Origin: Deltaproteobacteria bacterium
GTDB taxonomy: Bacteria; Myxococcota_A; Polyangia; Haliangiales; Haliangiaceae
Assembly: GCA_020630875.1 (NCBI GenBank)
Contig: JAHDIH010000004.1
Span: 243,400 to 307,399, forward strand
Length of the DNA: 64,000 nt
Direction of reading: 5' to 3'
Below, one piece after another: positions 8,470-17,447 of this stretch (position 1 is the stretch's first letter; each line of letters begins with the position of its first letter). Position numbers and translations under genes: made by a program. The notes below the pieces were generated by a model. The model searched no databases. It saw nothing but the letters and a program-made list of their open reading frames with translations, and had not been told where the DNA came from.

Positions 8470-9698
8470 CTTTCATCTTCCAACTTTGCGAGTATCTGCG
8501 GTATCTTTTTCTTCAAGGAAAAATAGCCTCTTGTGGCATGAGGCCAAACCAAAGAGTCGTAATTTCTTTGCACCTCGTGAAGGACAATACCAGCATTCTG
8601 GAGACTCTTTTTTGCGAGCGATAATTGGTCGGCCGTAGGACCAACGTTTGCATAGGAAATACAAACTGTCTTGACCCCACAGCTCTTAGCAGCATTAACG
8701 ATATCTTCAGCGAAACTATCTGAGTCAATTACTTCTTTGGTTGTAACTCCAGCTCGATGCAGCGAGTCGCTTATCGCTTCAGCTGCAAAATCAAGCACTG
8801 CGTTTGCAACTTTGAGAGGAGAACGCTTACGGGTGGACAAAAGTCCGACCACGTTCACTGGCTTATACCTTAGAGAATCGTAGACGCAACTATCGTCTTC
8901 TGTCACGACCAGAAGAAAGTCGTCTTTAGGTTGCGCGCGAACCATTCGAGGAGGAATACGATGATGTTCTTCTTTCTCTTCTAGCGCTACAACGTTCGAA
9001 GTAAGTTTCCCTTTGGGGTTGAAGCGTCCGTTGGTATATTTGGCAATATTCGATGCCCGCGCTTCGTAACACTTGCCCTTAGTGTGCAGCCCCGCCACCC
9101 AGCGCCAACTCAACGTATTGGAAGCGGGATCGCCATCGATTAGATACCTCAAAAAAAAGTCGGCGCCCAACGACCAAGGAAGTCGTAAGGTAAAAATCCA
9201 GATCGAAGCGAACCACATCCGAGCGTGATTGTGGAGGTAGCCGGTGGTTCGCAACTCCTCCACCCAAAAATCAAAGCAATCAATCCCAGTAAGTCCTCTG
9301 GTGGCAGCGTGATAGTCACTGTTTAATTGCGCATTCGAATGGATGCATTGCTGTTGAACTGCAAGCTCTTGTTGATACTTGCTCCATAAGGAAGGATAGT
9401 GTTCCAGGTACCCTTTGAAATAACCTCGCCAAAAGACTTCTTGAATATATTTTTCCGCGCTTTCCGCTGATTGCTCTTTCAAGACTCTTGAAATGACCTC
9501 TTGCTCTGTCACAAGACGATGCCTCAGCCAAGGCGACAACCGAGACACGTTGTGGGAACGTTTTTGGCCACTGTCGTAGTTACGATTTGTCGAGTAATTA
9601 TCGCCCGACCAAGGTGCAAACTCATCCAGTCGCTTCAGTCCAGCCTCTCGTGTTGCCACAAACTCTGTAGACGAATCTGATTGAGTCACCTCACTCAC
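8466..9698 (-). CDS. Cryptochrome/photolyase-like FAD protein, FAD domain first
   Basis: About 410 residues. Residues 1-240 match the FAD-binding half of photolyases and cryptochromes: SRLSPWLRHRLVTEQEV, VFWRGYFKGYL, TGIDCFDFW, TGYLHNHARMWFAS and YLIDGDPASNTLSWRWVAG. Residues after about 270 look like an alpha/beta domain (FLLVVTEDDSCVYDSLRY, VKTVCISYANVGPTADQL), which in ordinary photolyases precedes the FAD domain. The GTG start at 9698 overlaps the TGA of the DUF2256 gene and has AAGGGA 6 nt upstream; the track opens at a TTG ten codons earlier. The likely role is light-dependent repair or light sensing. Confidence 0.85.
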   Translation of the reverse strand: MSEVTQSDSSTEFVATREAGLKRLDEFAPWSGDNYSTNRNYDSGQKRSHNVSRLSPWLRHRLVTEQEVISRVLKEQSAESAEKYIQEVFWRGYFKGYLEHYPSLWSKYQQELAVQQQCIHSNAQLNSDYHAATRGLTGIDCFDFWVEELRTTGYLHNHARMWFASIWIFTLRLPWSLGADFFLRYLIDGDPASNTLSWRWVAGLHTKGKCYEARASNIAKYTNGRFNPKGKLTSNVVALEEKEEHHRIPPRMVRAQPKDDFLLVVTEDDSCVYDSLRYKPVNVVGLLSTRKRSPLKVANAVLDFAAEAISDSLHRAGVTTKEVIDSDSFAEDIVNAAKSCGVKTVCISYANVGPTADQLSLAKKSLQNAGIVLHEVQRNYDSLVWPHATRGYFSLKKKIPQILAKLEDES

Positions 9699-9835
9699 CC
9701 ACGGTCCCTTCGACAGCGGGCGGAACAATAGCGTACGTCATTCCAAACGTCCTTCCACTTTCTTCGCCATGAAAACGATAATCCACAGCGAACGCATATT
9801 TTGGTTGGCAAGTCGGACTTTTTTCGATGCTTCAT
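9695..9835 (-). CDS. DUF2256 zinc-ribbon protein
   Basis: A 46-residue protein: MKHRKKSDLPTKICVRCGLS, then a Trp-rich middle and YCSARCRR near the end. Two CxxC-type pairs (CVRC and CSARC) should bind one zinc. The start at 9835 gives the exact family N-terminus; an upstream ATG at 9886 would add 17 unrelated residues. DUF2256 genes are commonly found next to photolyase-like FAD proteins, as here. Function unknown. Confidence 0.88.
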   Translation of the reverse strand: MKHRKKSDLPTKICVRCGLSFSWRRKWKDVWNDVRYCSARCRRDRG

Positions 9836-9845
9836 GACGAATAAA

Positions 9846-10463
9846 TTATAGAGGCACCAGCCCAAAAACGCTCGCACTCCAAACAAAGTGCGTAATCGTT
9901 GGATACACCAACGACGACGAAAAAAGACGCATTGTTGTAAGTAGCAGGCCTAGTCCGAAGGCTGCAGCAACAAGAATGGGGATCCCTGCGATTATCTGAG
10001 GAATGCAATAGAGCAATGTGCAACTGAAAACTAATTTTACACCAGAAAGCTTTTTCTCGAGTAATCCAAATGCCACGCCACGCCACACAATCTCTTCAGC
10101 CAGAACTACGAAAGCGGTGATTCCTATCACCACGGCGAGAGGGGGCATGGGCTCAATCACCTGGTATAGCAATGTTACTTTGTCAGCAAGAATAGGAAAC
10201 CACTGGGTTGCTACGAAATAAACACCGTGAGTTGCAGCAACCAATGCGACACCAAAAGCCGCTGCCGCCAGCAAAGGCATCAGGCGCCACGACAAAGTGT
10301 TTCTTAGTAGCGGCTTCCCAAGTATCACGAGTATCAGGATTCCAAATAGCGCAACGGCGAAATTGGTGTACCAAGCAGAGACCGTGTCGCGGAAGAACAT
10401 GGCGGCGCCAAAGAGTACGGTGATTGCTGCCACGCAGCTCCAAAGCTTGTTATCCGTATTCAT
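9846..10463 (-). CDS. CPBP family intramembrane metalloprotease
   Basis: A 205-residue membrane protein with about seven helices. The CPBP (CAAX protease, Abi) signature is present: EEIVWRG (EExxxR) near residue 125 and a C-terminal H in ITHFVWSASVF; a further catalytic motif maps to the PQIIAGIPI region. Members cleave prenylated proteins, mature bacteriocins, or act as C-terminal sorting proteases (myxosortases). The ATG overlaps the upstream stop by 4 bp (ATGA). Its operon partners are repair genes, so the substrate cannot be deduced, but the window also encodes two proteins with Cys-containing C-terminal sorting signals. Confidence 0.82.
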   Translation of the reverse strand: MNTDNKLWSCVAAITVLFGAAMFFRDTVSAWYTNFAVALFGILILVILGKPLLRNTLSWRLMPLLAAAAFGVALVAATHGVYFVATQWFPILADKVTLLYQVIEPMPPLAVVIGITAFVVLAEEIVWRGVAFGLLEKKLSGVKLVFSCTLLYCIPQIIAGIPILVAAAFGLGLLLTTMRLFSSSLVYPTITHFVWSASVFGLVPL

Positions 10464-11425
10464 CCTCGTCCTTTATGATCGAGGCCTATCACTTTCGCAC
10501 GAGTTTCAGCACTAGGCGCTAAAAGGTTTCCTGGCGCGGCTTCGTCTGCCAGTGCAAGTTCCGTCGCATCGACAATCGATACAGGCGTTTCTCCAGACAA
10601 TTGCCAAATTATTTGGCCCGTAGGATCTAGATCGTAACGCACTCCTTCCACAAGCTCTTGGGCCAGTTTCAGATCCACTCTTGTCACAGCCGCAATCCAG
10701 TAGCTCGATAATCGGGGTGTCAAAACGGGAACGTTGATCATCATGCGTTTGTGTCCCAATACGGAAGCGGTTCGATTCAGTAGGTCTTTGTGGCTAATTC
10801 TTTCGGGACCAGGCACCTCTAATATTTTTGAACCTTGATGCTTGAAAGTAAGTGAAAAAAGTAGACTTCGTAAGACATCATCAACTCCAACAGGATGAGA
10901 CGAATTTCTAAGCCATCGAGGCAAGAGCATTGCCGGCAAACGCTGCGCAAGGTCTTTAACCATCGTAAACGAAGCGCTCCCGGCACCGATAATCATCGCC
11001 GCTCTAAGCTCAATAGTAGAAACAGAACCACCTCGAAGGATCTCTCCGGTCTTCATTCGACTCTTGAGATGATCCGAGATTTTTCCTTGAGCTGGAGTTA
11101 CACCACCGAGATAAACAATTCGTTTGACACCGGCATTTTCAGCTGCCAGTAAAAAGTTCTTTGCGCCTTCAGCCTCTTGCTTTGCGTAGTCTCCTCCGTC
11201 GCTCATCGAGTGGACTAGGTAGAATGCTGCTTCGCATTCTTGAAGTGCGTTGGCTAACGTATTTTCTTGATTGATATCAAGCTTGACCCAACTTCTCTTT
11301 GGATATTGGTGTCTCGCCCGCAAAGGATTTCTCGTTCCACAAATCACCTCATGACCTGCGGCAACTAGAGCAGGATAAAGATGTGAACCGATAAATCCCG
11401 TAGCGCCTGTCAGTAACACTTTCAA
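10460..11425 (-). CDS. Atypical SDR / NAD(P)H-binding protein
   Basis: 321 residues with the nucleotide-binding start MKVLLTGATGFIGSHLYPAL (GxxGxxG). It lacks the usual YxxxK of classical SDRs; the middle reads VKRIVYLGGVTPAQGKISDHLKSRMKTGEIL, as in YbjT/NmrA-type atypical SDRs. The C-terminal third is a short SRPBCC-associated region seen in related fusion proteins. It overlaps the SRPBCC gene upstream and the CPBP gene downstream by 4 bp each. The substrate is unknown. Confidence 0.85.
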   Translation of the reverse strand: MKVLLTGATGFIGSHLYPALVAAGHEVICGTRNPLRARHQYPKRSWVKLDINQENTLANALQECEAAFYLVHSMSDGGDYAKQEAEGAKNFLLAAENAGVKRIVYLGGVTPAQGKISDHLKSRMKTGEILRGGSVSTIELRAAMIIGAGSASFTMVKDLAQRLPAMLLPRWLRNSSHPVGVDDVLRSLLFSLTFKHQGSKILEVPGPERISHKDLLNRTASVLGHKRMMINVPVLTPRLSSYWIAAVTRVDLKLAQELVEGVRYDLDPTGQIIWQLSGETPVSIVDATELALADEAAPGNLLAPSAETRAKVIGLDHKGRG

Positions 11426-11943
11426 TTGCCATCTCCTTTTTGTACCGTTTCCTCGATATAGTTCCGTAGTCTATCGATGGCACGAGGTACGAGCCATCGA
11501 CTACCAATTCGTTGCGCGACCATCGGAATCTTGGTCTTAAGTTCCATGACGACATGATAGTTGGCGACCGTATACTCATTGGCAGAAGGATGAGGGGCGA
11601 AGGTTACCAGTCCTGCGTTGTCTAGAAAGACTCCGTCTACGTAAGTCCACTCGACCTTGTAGACTCCGTTTTGATTCGTATGCGAAATTTTATTCGTCCA
11701 CTGAAGTTTGCCTACTGGGAAAGGAAGTTTCATATCAAACGCAACCACCATCGGCGACTCATGCGAGACTACGGTAGCAGACCGTAGGCCAGGAATCCAA
11801 ATTGGCATGGATTGGTAGTCGCGAAAAATTGCTGCGACGGCGCTGGGCTGGCCCTTAATGTTCGATTTTATTTCGATAGAGTGTCGCCGAGCACCTTTGG
11901 TAGTCTTTTCCACGATACGTGTATCGTCTTCAAGTTCGCTCAC
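11422..11943 (-). CDS. SRPBCC (START-like) ligand-binding protein
   Basis: A 173-residue protein with the helix-grip layout of the polyketide cyclase/START superfamily: an early beta strand (HSIEIKSNIKGQPSAVAAIFRDYQSMPIWIPGL), a central strand-rich section (WTNKISHTNQNGVYKVEWTYVDG), and a long C-terminal helix (RAIDRLRNYIEETVQKG). It starts at GTG 11943 and is the first gene of the seven-gene operon. Such proteins bind hydrophobic ligands; the ligand is unknown here. Confidence 0.75.
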   Translation of the reverse strand: MSELEDDTRIVEKTTKGARRHSIEIKSNIKGQPSAVAAIFRDYQSMPIWIPGLRSATVVSHESPMVVAFDMKLPFPVGKLQWTNKISHTNQNGVYKVEWTYVDGVFLDNAGLVTFAPHPSANEYTVANYHVVMELKTKIPMVAQRIGSRWLVPRAIDRLRNYIEETVQKGDGN

Positions 11944-12084
11944 TCACCTGGCGTAACACGAATTTGTCGAGCACCGTCAAAAACATTGCATTCTTTAACG
12001 GTGCAAAGTGTCGCAGTTTGTCGTTAGTAGTCAGCATTTACTTTCAAGGGTTGTTCTTTCACTGCACGACCGGTACACCATGCT

Positions 12085-13407
12085 ATGGACAAACAGCAAA
12101 TAGTAGAAGACTGCAAAAAACATACGTTCTATTCATGGTCTGTCCAAGGAAAAGTCGATCCTCTTGCGGTGGCAAGCAGCGAAGGAATCTATATGACCAC
12201 GCCTAACGGCCGTAAAATCATCGACTTCAACAGCCAATTGATGAGCGTTAACGTTGGGCACGGTCACCCTAAAGTTTTGAATGCAATGAAAGCGCAAATT
12301 GATAAGCTTTGTTATGTTCATCCAGGAACCGCGACACAAATAAGAGCGGAAGTAGGAAAGCTCTTAGCGCAAATCTGTCCAGGAGACCTTAACACGTTCT
12401 TTTTTACTCTGGGTGGCGCAGAATCGAACGAAAACGCTATCAAGCTTGCGCGCCTATTTACAGGACGAAAGAAAATTCTCGCACGGCATCGAAGTTATCA
12501 CGGTGCGACTCACGCTTGCATGGCCCTTTCTGGCGATCCAAGGAGATGGGCCAACGAGCCGGCTCTACCCGGTGTAGTGCACGTGATGCACCCCACTCCT
12601 TACAAATTTTCCTTTGGAAATTCTGCGGCTGAAATTAACGACAACTACTTTACATACTTGGAAGAGATCATTCAAAGTGAAGGAAAAGAGAACATCGCCG
12701 CGATGTTTATAGAGGCAGTGACAGGAACCAATGGCATCGTCGCGCCACCTGAGGGGCATCTCAAAAAGTTAAAGGCATTGCTCGATCATCACGGCATCCT
12801 ACTAATTTGCGATGAAGTCATGGCGGGATTTGGCCGCACGGGCAAAATGTTTTCGTTTATGCATGGAGATATCGTCCCCGACATAGTTTGCATGGCGAAA
12901 GGACTGACTAGCTCCTACGCTCCACTTGGCGCAGTGGGAATGAGCGACAGAATCGCGAAACACTTTGAAAACAATATGTTCTGGGGAGGACTTACTTATA
13001 GCGCCCACTGCCTGGGACTCTCTGCAGCAAAGGCAGTCATAGAAGTGCTACTGGAAGAGAAATTAGTCGAACGCGCCGCTGAGATGCAGCCAATAATGCG
13101 CAAGCACTTGTCAGAGCTTAAGCAGAAGTATCCTTGCGTAAAAACGTTTCGGAACATTGGACTGTTTAGCATGGTAGATTTACAAACCTCCCGCAACGGC
13201 ACGGATATAGCCGGCTACAACGAAAACAGTCCGATCATGGCTGAGTTAAAAAAGTATTGGGAAGACAACGGTCTCTTTACATTTACAAAGTGGGGTAGTT
13301 TTATGTGCAACCCTCCCCTATGCATCACAGAGGAACAACTTGCGGACAGTTTCAAGATAATAGGACAAGGACTAAATGATGTAATCATGCCCCACTTCTC
13401 CGACTGA
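12085..13407 (+). CDS. Class III aminotransferase (PLP)
   Basis: 440 residues of the class III pyridoxal-phosphate aminotransferase family. Visible blocks: NVGHGHPKVLNAMKAQ, TLGGAESNENAIKLAR, RSYHGATHACMALSGDPRRW, ICDEVMAGFGRTGKMF and MAKGLTSSYAPLGAVG, whose Lys is the PLP-binding residue. The closest textbook group is the omega-amino acid or taurine-pyruvate type, but the substrate cannot be assigned. A possible -35 TTGTTC and -10 TACACC with a 17-bp spacer lie so close to the ATG that the mRNA may be leaderless. It is divergent from the repair operon. Confidence 0.88.
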   Translation: MDKQQIVEDCKKHTFYSWSVQGKVDPLAVASSEGIYMTTPNGRKIIDFNSQLMSVNVGHGHPKVLNAMKAQIDKLCYVHPGTATQIRAEVGKLLAQICPGDLNTFFFTLGGAESNENAIKLARLFTGRKKILARHRSYHGATHACMALSGDPRRWANEPALPGVVHVMHPTPYKFSFGNSAAEINDNYFTYLEEIIQSEGKENIAAMFIEAVTGTNGIVAPPEGHLKKLKALLDHHGILLICDEVMAGFGRTGKMFSFMHGDIVPDIVCMAKGLTSSYAPLGAVGMSDRIAKHFENNMFWGGLTYSAHCLGLSAAKAVIEVLLEEKLVERAAEMQPIMRKHLSELKQKYPCVKTFRNIGLFSMVDLQTSRNGTDIAGYNENSPIMAELKKYWEDNGLFTFTKWGSFMCNPPLCITEEQLADSFKIIGQGLNDVIMPHFSD

Positions 13408-13502
13408 AGAGCTACTCAAAGGTATGATAATGTCAGGAAGCGCATTGAGAAGCCCTCCGATTTCCAAAGAGTTGACCCAATACTTGCGCTATACTTAAGG
13501 AG

Positions 13503-14942
13503 TTGTCCCAGCGCGAAAACAAAAAGGCCCCCAAAGTCACTGGTCGGTCGTCCACAAAAACAGGAAGCTACGACTTCCCGAAGAGTATGAGTGCAACGCA
13601 CTCGTTCGATGACAACGGTGACTTTTTCTTGTCATTTGGCGATCAAGTTGTCGTTATCAGTAAAACGATGTCTTTAGGAACCCCGGTAATTGTGTCGATC
13701 ACCTCATCAGACGGAAGACGGGTTCGAATCAAAGCATTCGTAGGCCAGGAGTTTACGTACCGCGGCAAGCCAGGACACTTCACCCTGAGGTCCGAAGTAG
13801 GCGGTGCCTACATAGAAGTGAACAAGCAGGTCGTCGCTGCCAAAGAAGAACACGCCCCCCCCCAGCAGCAAAACGAATTTTTGTTAACGAGCCCTAGTGA
13901 CACCATGGGAAATATTGAAGGTGTTCGTCAGGCGCAAATGTTTCGAGAAATGTCACTGGAAGACATTCTAGCGACGAAGCAACCTGAACCAAGTGACTTG
14001 GAGATCTTCGCTGAAAGTATCATTCAAAGAATCTCTCAACAACCGCAACCTCATAAGGACACATGGGCGTGTTGGCTTGCCAATCAGTTGATCGACTTCA
14101 CACCGATTATCGGCGACGCGGTCGGAATAATTGAAGCACTAGATGGATTAAAACAAGCAATCGCAGTGGGAGACCCTGTGGTTATAGCTATCGCATGCGT
14201 GGGAATATTGCTTGCCCTGATCGCAATAATTCCCGGTGCGGGCGATGCCGCTGTAAAAACAGCAAAGAAAATCATCAACTGGTTTATTGATAAGATCGCC
14301 AAAAAGGTTGGCAGACAAATTGGCAAAGTAATAAGGATAACGGGTCGTACACCAGCCGCTCGAGCACAATCGTTGCGACGGCAACTCGGTTACGACAACA
14401 ACGCCAATGGACTTGCAGGTGATGCTGCTCGTGGAGGGGCAAAAGACTTTTTAGAAAAGCAGCTAGCTAAACTTAAGGCCGAGATATTTTCAGGTGAAGG
14501 ACTTGCACCATTTCAAAAAGAGCTCGCAGAGAAAGCGAAAGAACTAAACGTTAAATTTGAAGTGGGAAACAGTAGTGTCGCGGTACCCGACAAAAATGTA
14601 ATCGCGGTGGATGGCTCCCTACTCAAAGATGGTTACAACTGGAAAGAAGCTAGAAGACAGGCACTCCATGAACTATCTCACGTTGTCTACCACAAAAAGT
14701 ATCAAGACTCTGAAAACATCATGGATATATTCCTGATGGAACTCGACGCTAATCTCTGGGATGGAAAAAGTCTTACAGGTGCTATTCATCATGTTACACG
14801 GCATTACGGAGTTCCTAGTCAAATGCTTAATCCCGACCGTTTGATTGATCCCTCACACATCGAACGAGTGCTTAAAGAGTACGTTCAGGGAAACTACCGC
14901 AACGACTTCATCCAACTCGCCAAAAATGTAAGCCGTTGGTAG
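13503..14942 (+). CDS. HExxH metallopeptidase with pre-toxin-like region
   Basis: 479 residues. Part 1 (about 30-125) is a beta-rich domain, not recognised. Part 2 (about 180-275) reads LIDFTPIIGDAVGIIEALDG, a hydrophobic ACVGILLALIAIIPGAGDA and a Lys-rich amphipathic helix, resembling the pre-toxin TG region of polymorphic toxins. Part 3 has HELSH at about 391-395, a zinc-peptidase HExxH motif, with a downstream Glu (FLMELDANLW) as possible third ligand. No signal peptide. The first frame codon is TTG with AAGGAG directly adjacent; ATG 13587 is an alternative. No immunity gene is obvious: the next gene is on the other strand and encodes a four-helix membrane protein. Confidence 0.6.
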   Translation: MSQRENKKAPKVTGRSSTKTGSYDFPKSMSATHSFDDNGDFFLSFGDQVVVISKTMSLGTPVIVSITSSDGRRVRIKAFVGQEFTYRGKPGHFTLRSEVGGAYIEVNKQVVAAKEEHAPPQQQNEFLLTSPSDTMGNIEGVRQAQMFREMSLEDILATKQPEPSDLEIFAESIIQRISQQPQPHKDTWACWLANQLIDFTPIIGDAVGIIEALDGLKQAIAVGDPVVIAIACVGILLALIAIIPGAGDAAVKTAKKIINWFIDKIAKKVGRQIGKVIRITGRTPAARAQSLRRQLGYDNNANGLAGDAARGGAKDFLEKQLAKLKAEIFSGEGLAPFQKELAEKAKELNVKFEVGNSSVAVPDKNVIAVDGSLLKDGYNWKEARRQALHELSHVVYHKKYQDSENIMDIFLMELDANLWDGKSLTGAIHHVTRHYGVPSQMLNPDRLIDPSHIERVLKEYVQGNYRNDFIQLAKNVSRW

Positions 14943-14972
14943 CCGTTATTCGCAGGAGAAAAGTAGCCTACA

Positions 14973-15014
14973 GCCAAGTTATTGTAGCTCTTCATCTGTT
15001 TGCACTTGGCTTTT
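14973..15014 (+). terminator. Possible terminator, long loop
   Basis: GCCAAGT pairs with ACTTGGC across a 24-nt loop and is followed by TTTT. The loop length makes this weak. Confidence 0.3.
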
Positions 15015-15068
15015 GCATGCCCTGGCTGTAAGTACGAATAAGTTGGTAAACTAAGCTAAAGAAAATGA

Positions 15069-15455
15069 TTAAGTTCTAGCTACCTTTAACTCCACTTTTG
15101 CGATTCCACCAATCACCAAAATCTCGAGGACAAAGTAGAGCCACCCCAGTCCCGTCAGTTGCTCGCGATGATTGACGAGCATTCCGGCAGACACCACACA
15201 ATACATGAAATTGGCGTAGGCTATTCCTGTCAAACACTGTCTCCATCTCGAACGAAAAAGGAAGTAGCTAAAAAGATCGTACGCTACGAACAAACATGGA
15301 AACAGCGCCATGAAATACAATACTCGAACAGGCATTCCTAACTCACTTTGAAACCTTGGAAGAACAAAGACAAGCAGACAAAAAGTCAGAATTGCGCCGG
15401 CACAATCAAGTAACAAAATTTTCGACAGACGTGTACTCTCAGCCACTTCATTCAC
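15069..15455 (-). CDS. Four-helix membrane protein, hypothetical
   Basis: 128 residues with four predicted membrane helices: ILLLDCAGAILTFCLLVFVL, a second around VLYFMALFPCLFVAYDLFSYF, a third around GIAYANFMYCVVSAGML, and a fourth around LGWLYFVLEILVIGGIAKVEL. This layout matches a group of uncharacterised proteins common in Bacteroidota-type genomes, as far as I recall. Divergent from phrB-like gene 86 bp away; the two could share a control region. Confidence 0.6.
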   Translation of the reverse strand: MNEVAESTRLSKILLLDCAGAILTFCLLVFVLPRFQSELGMPVRVLYFMALFPCLFVAYDLFSYFLFRSRWRQCLTGIAYANFMYCVVSAGMLVNHREQLTGLGWLYFVLEILVIGGIAKVELKVART

Positions 15456-15541
15456 TCTAGAAGTGGAGATTGAGAATGTAAAGCTGCAATCATTCTCCGT
15501 GACAACTTACCGCACGCGCCATTTTTAGGTAAGTTGCTTCT

Positions 15542-17092
15542 ATGTCAACGTTGCACTTTGTCGGTCCATGGGACCTCAATCGGCGTATCGGAGTAATACC
15601 TGACGATCCCAATGCGGGACCGATTCTATTTGTGGAATCTCGAGAAAAGTCTAAAGCACTTCCGTTTCACAAACAAAAGTTGCTACTTGTGCTCTCTGCA
15701 ATGCACCACTTTGCGCAAGAACTTCGCGACGAAGGGTACACGGTCCTGATTGAAAACGCACCGACCTACTTGGAAGGCATCAAACGTTCCATGGAAAACA
15801 TGAAGTGTGAGAAATGCGTACTAATTGAACCAAGAGAGTGGAGTATCTGGCGTAAGTTTGATCAAGCCGCTAAAGGCGAATTACGTGGAAAGCTAAAGCT
15901 ACTTCCGGACGGAGGTTTAGAATCCGGAAACTTTTTGATTTCGAGAGAAGAAGCAGCGGAGTGGTTTAAAGGTCGTAGTTCTTTTCGATTGCACCACTTC
16001 TACCAACAAATGCGTAAGTCAACCGGGTATCTCATGCAAGATGGAAAACCTTTGGGAGGAAAGTGGAGCTACGACAGCGACAACAGAAAACACGCAAAGG
16101 GAATCACCCCACCGGATGTACCAGCTCCCCCTCTGACAAACATAACAAAAGAGCAAAAGAGTCGTATTAGTAGCTGGGATGGCTACTTTGGTACTTTAGA
16201 GCACTTCAGATGGCCAGTTACCAGGCAACAAGCTTTGTCAGAGTTAGAAAGTTTCATCGAAAGTCGCGCGCAGTCGTTCGGTCCGTATCAGGATGCAATG
16301 CTCAAAGAACATCACTTCATGTGGCACACGTTGGTCTCTTCCTCTCTCAACTTGGGTCTTTTGCACCCGCGAGAAGTTTGCGACAGAATTATTTCTGCAT
16401 TTGAACAAGACCTAATGACTCTAGAATCAGCAGAAGGTCTTATCCGACAAGTCATCGGGTGGCGAGAGTTTGTCCGCGCCGTTTACTGGCATCGCATGCC
16501 AAGCCTGCGAACTGCAAATCACTTAGGCGCCACGGTTTCGCTTCCTGATTTCTATTGGGACTCGCGGAAAACCGACATGATGTGTTTAAAACAAAGTGTT
16601 TCTAACGTAGAGACGAACGGATACGCACATCATATTCAAAGACTTATGGTACTTGGAAACTATGCAATGCTTTGTGGAATTAACCCACAAGAAGTTTCAC
16701 ACTGGTTTTGGGCTGCATTTGTAGATGCCTTTGAGTGGGTGGAGCTACCCAACGTAGCGTCCATGGCGTTATTCTCGGATACTACCTTTGCCACCAAACC
16801 TTATGCCGCTTCTGGGAACTATATAAACAAAATGAGTGACTACTGTAAATCTTGCATTTTCAATGTGAAAAAGAGAGTAGGAAGTGATGCATGTCCCTTC
16901 AACTATCTCTATTGGAACTTTTTGCAAACCCACCGTAACAAGTTCGAAACTCATCCTAGGATGGCCCGAAACTACAATACCTGGGACAAAAAGTCAGACG
17001 ATGAAAAATTGGAAATCGTAAAGTTAGCAACAAAACATATCGAGAGTATCGTTTCGGAGTCTAGCTGGTCCTTTGATATCGATGCAGGATAA
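15542..17092 (+). CDS. phrB: FeS-type cryptochrome/(6-4) photolyase
   Basis: 516 residues of the FeS-BCP class (PhrB, CryB), which repair (6-4) photoproducts using light, FAD and a [4Fe-4S] cluster. The N-terminal half is the DUF523-like Rossmann domain (FVGPWDLNRRIG, VLIEPREWSIW, HFYQQMRK). The FAD domain holds AEGLIRQVIGWREFVRAVYWHRMPSLR, MVLGNYAMLCGINPQEVSHWFW and YAASGNYINKMSDYC. Four Cys at about 378, 435, 438 and 450 (CxxC then DACPFNYLYW) fit the cluster ligands. This is the second photolyase-family gene within 8 kb, of a different class from the one at 8466. Confidence 0.93.
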   Translation: MSTLHFVGPWDLNRRIGVIPDDPNAGPILFVESREKSKALPFHKQKLLLVLSAMHHFAQELRDEGYTVLIENAPTYLEGIKRSMENMKCEKCVLIEPREWSIWRKFDQAAKGELRGKLKLLPDGGLESGNFLISREEAAEWFKGRSSFRLHHFYQQMRKSTGYLMQDGKPLGGKWSYDSDNRKHAKGITPPDVPAPPLTNITKEQKSRISSWDGYFGTLEHFRWPVTRQQALSELESFIESRAQSFGPYQDAMLKEHHFMWHTLVSSSLNLGLLHPREVCDRIISAFEQDLMTLESAEGLIRQVIGWREFVRAVYWHRMPSLRTANHLGATVSLPDFYWDSRKTDMMCLKQSVSNVETNGYAHHIQRLMVLGNYAMLCGINPQEVSHWFWAAFVDAFEWVELPNVASMALFSDTTFATKPYAASGNYINKMSDYCKSCIFNVKKRVGSDACPFNYLYWNFLQTHRNKFETHPRMARNYNTWDKKSDDEKLEIVKLATKHIESIVSESSWSFDIDAG

Positions 17093-17433
17093 TAGTTATT
17101 AACTCACCGTAGTTCAGCAGACTACTGTCTGTGCCTCTTCAGCTAACGTGCTGACAAGTAGAAGTGCAGCAATAGCTACTTTAAATCGAAAGTAGGCATC
17201 CCCTATTGGATTGCTAGTGCGAATGCCAAAGAAATACCAGAGCAACGTGCCTGCTAACTCAACTAGCAGTCTGTTGGAGGTTACGAAAGCAAATCTGCAG
17301 CGGGACGCAAAGTACGATCGTAGATTTTCAAGTAAAACTTCCCGCACAACTGCTACTCGCACACACTCTCTCCAATTTACGACAATGACCTTGGAGCTAT
17401 CTTTCCTACATCAAACTTCACTAGGCTAACTTC
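17093..17433. other. Intergenic region, 341 bp, no convincing gene
   Basis: An 82-codon minus-strand frame at 17114-17362 is hydrophobic and has no family match. The only notable content is one copy of the 51-bp repeat at 17166-17216. Confidence 0.5.
17166..17216. repeat. 51-bp dispersed repeat, copy 1
   Basis: Matches 22997-23047 at roughly nine of ten positions. Read on the minus strand both encode a similar peptide, here NPIGDAYFRFKVAIAA. The inner inverted repeat seen in copy 2 is damaged here. Confidence 0.7.
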
Positions 17434-17447
17434 ATGAGGTTTAGAAA

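Noticed and set aside
15069..15455. Immunity protein for the metallopeptidase
   Set aside because: It is on the opposite strand, 126 bp away, and looks like an unrelated membrane protein.
17114..17362. 82-residue minus-strand protein
   Set aside because: No ribosome-binding site and no family; its only conserved part is the 51-bp repeat.
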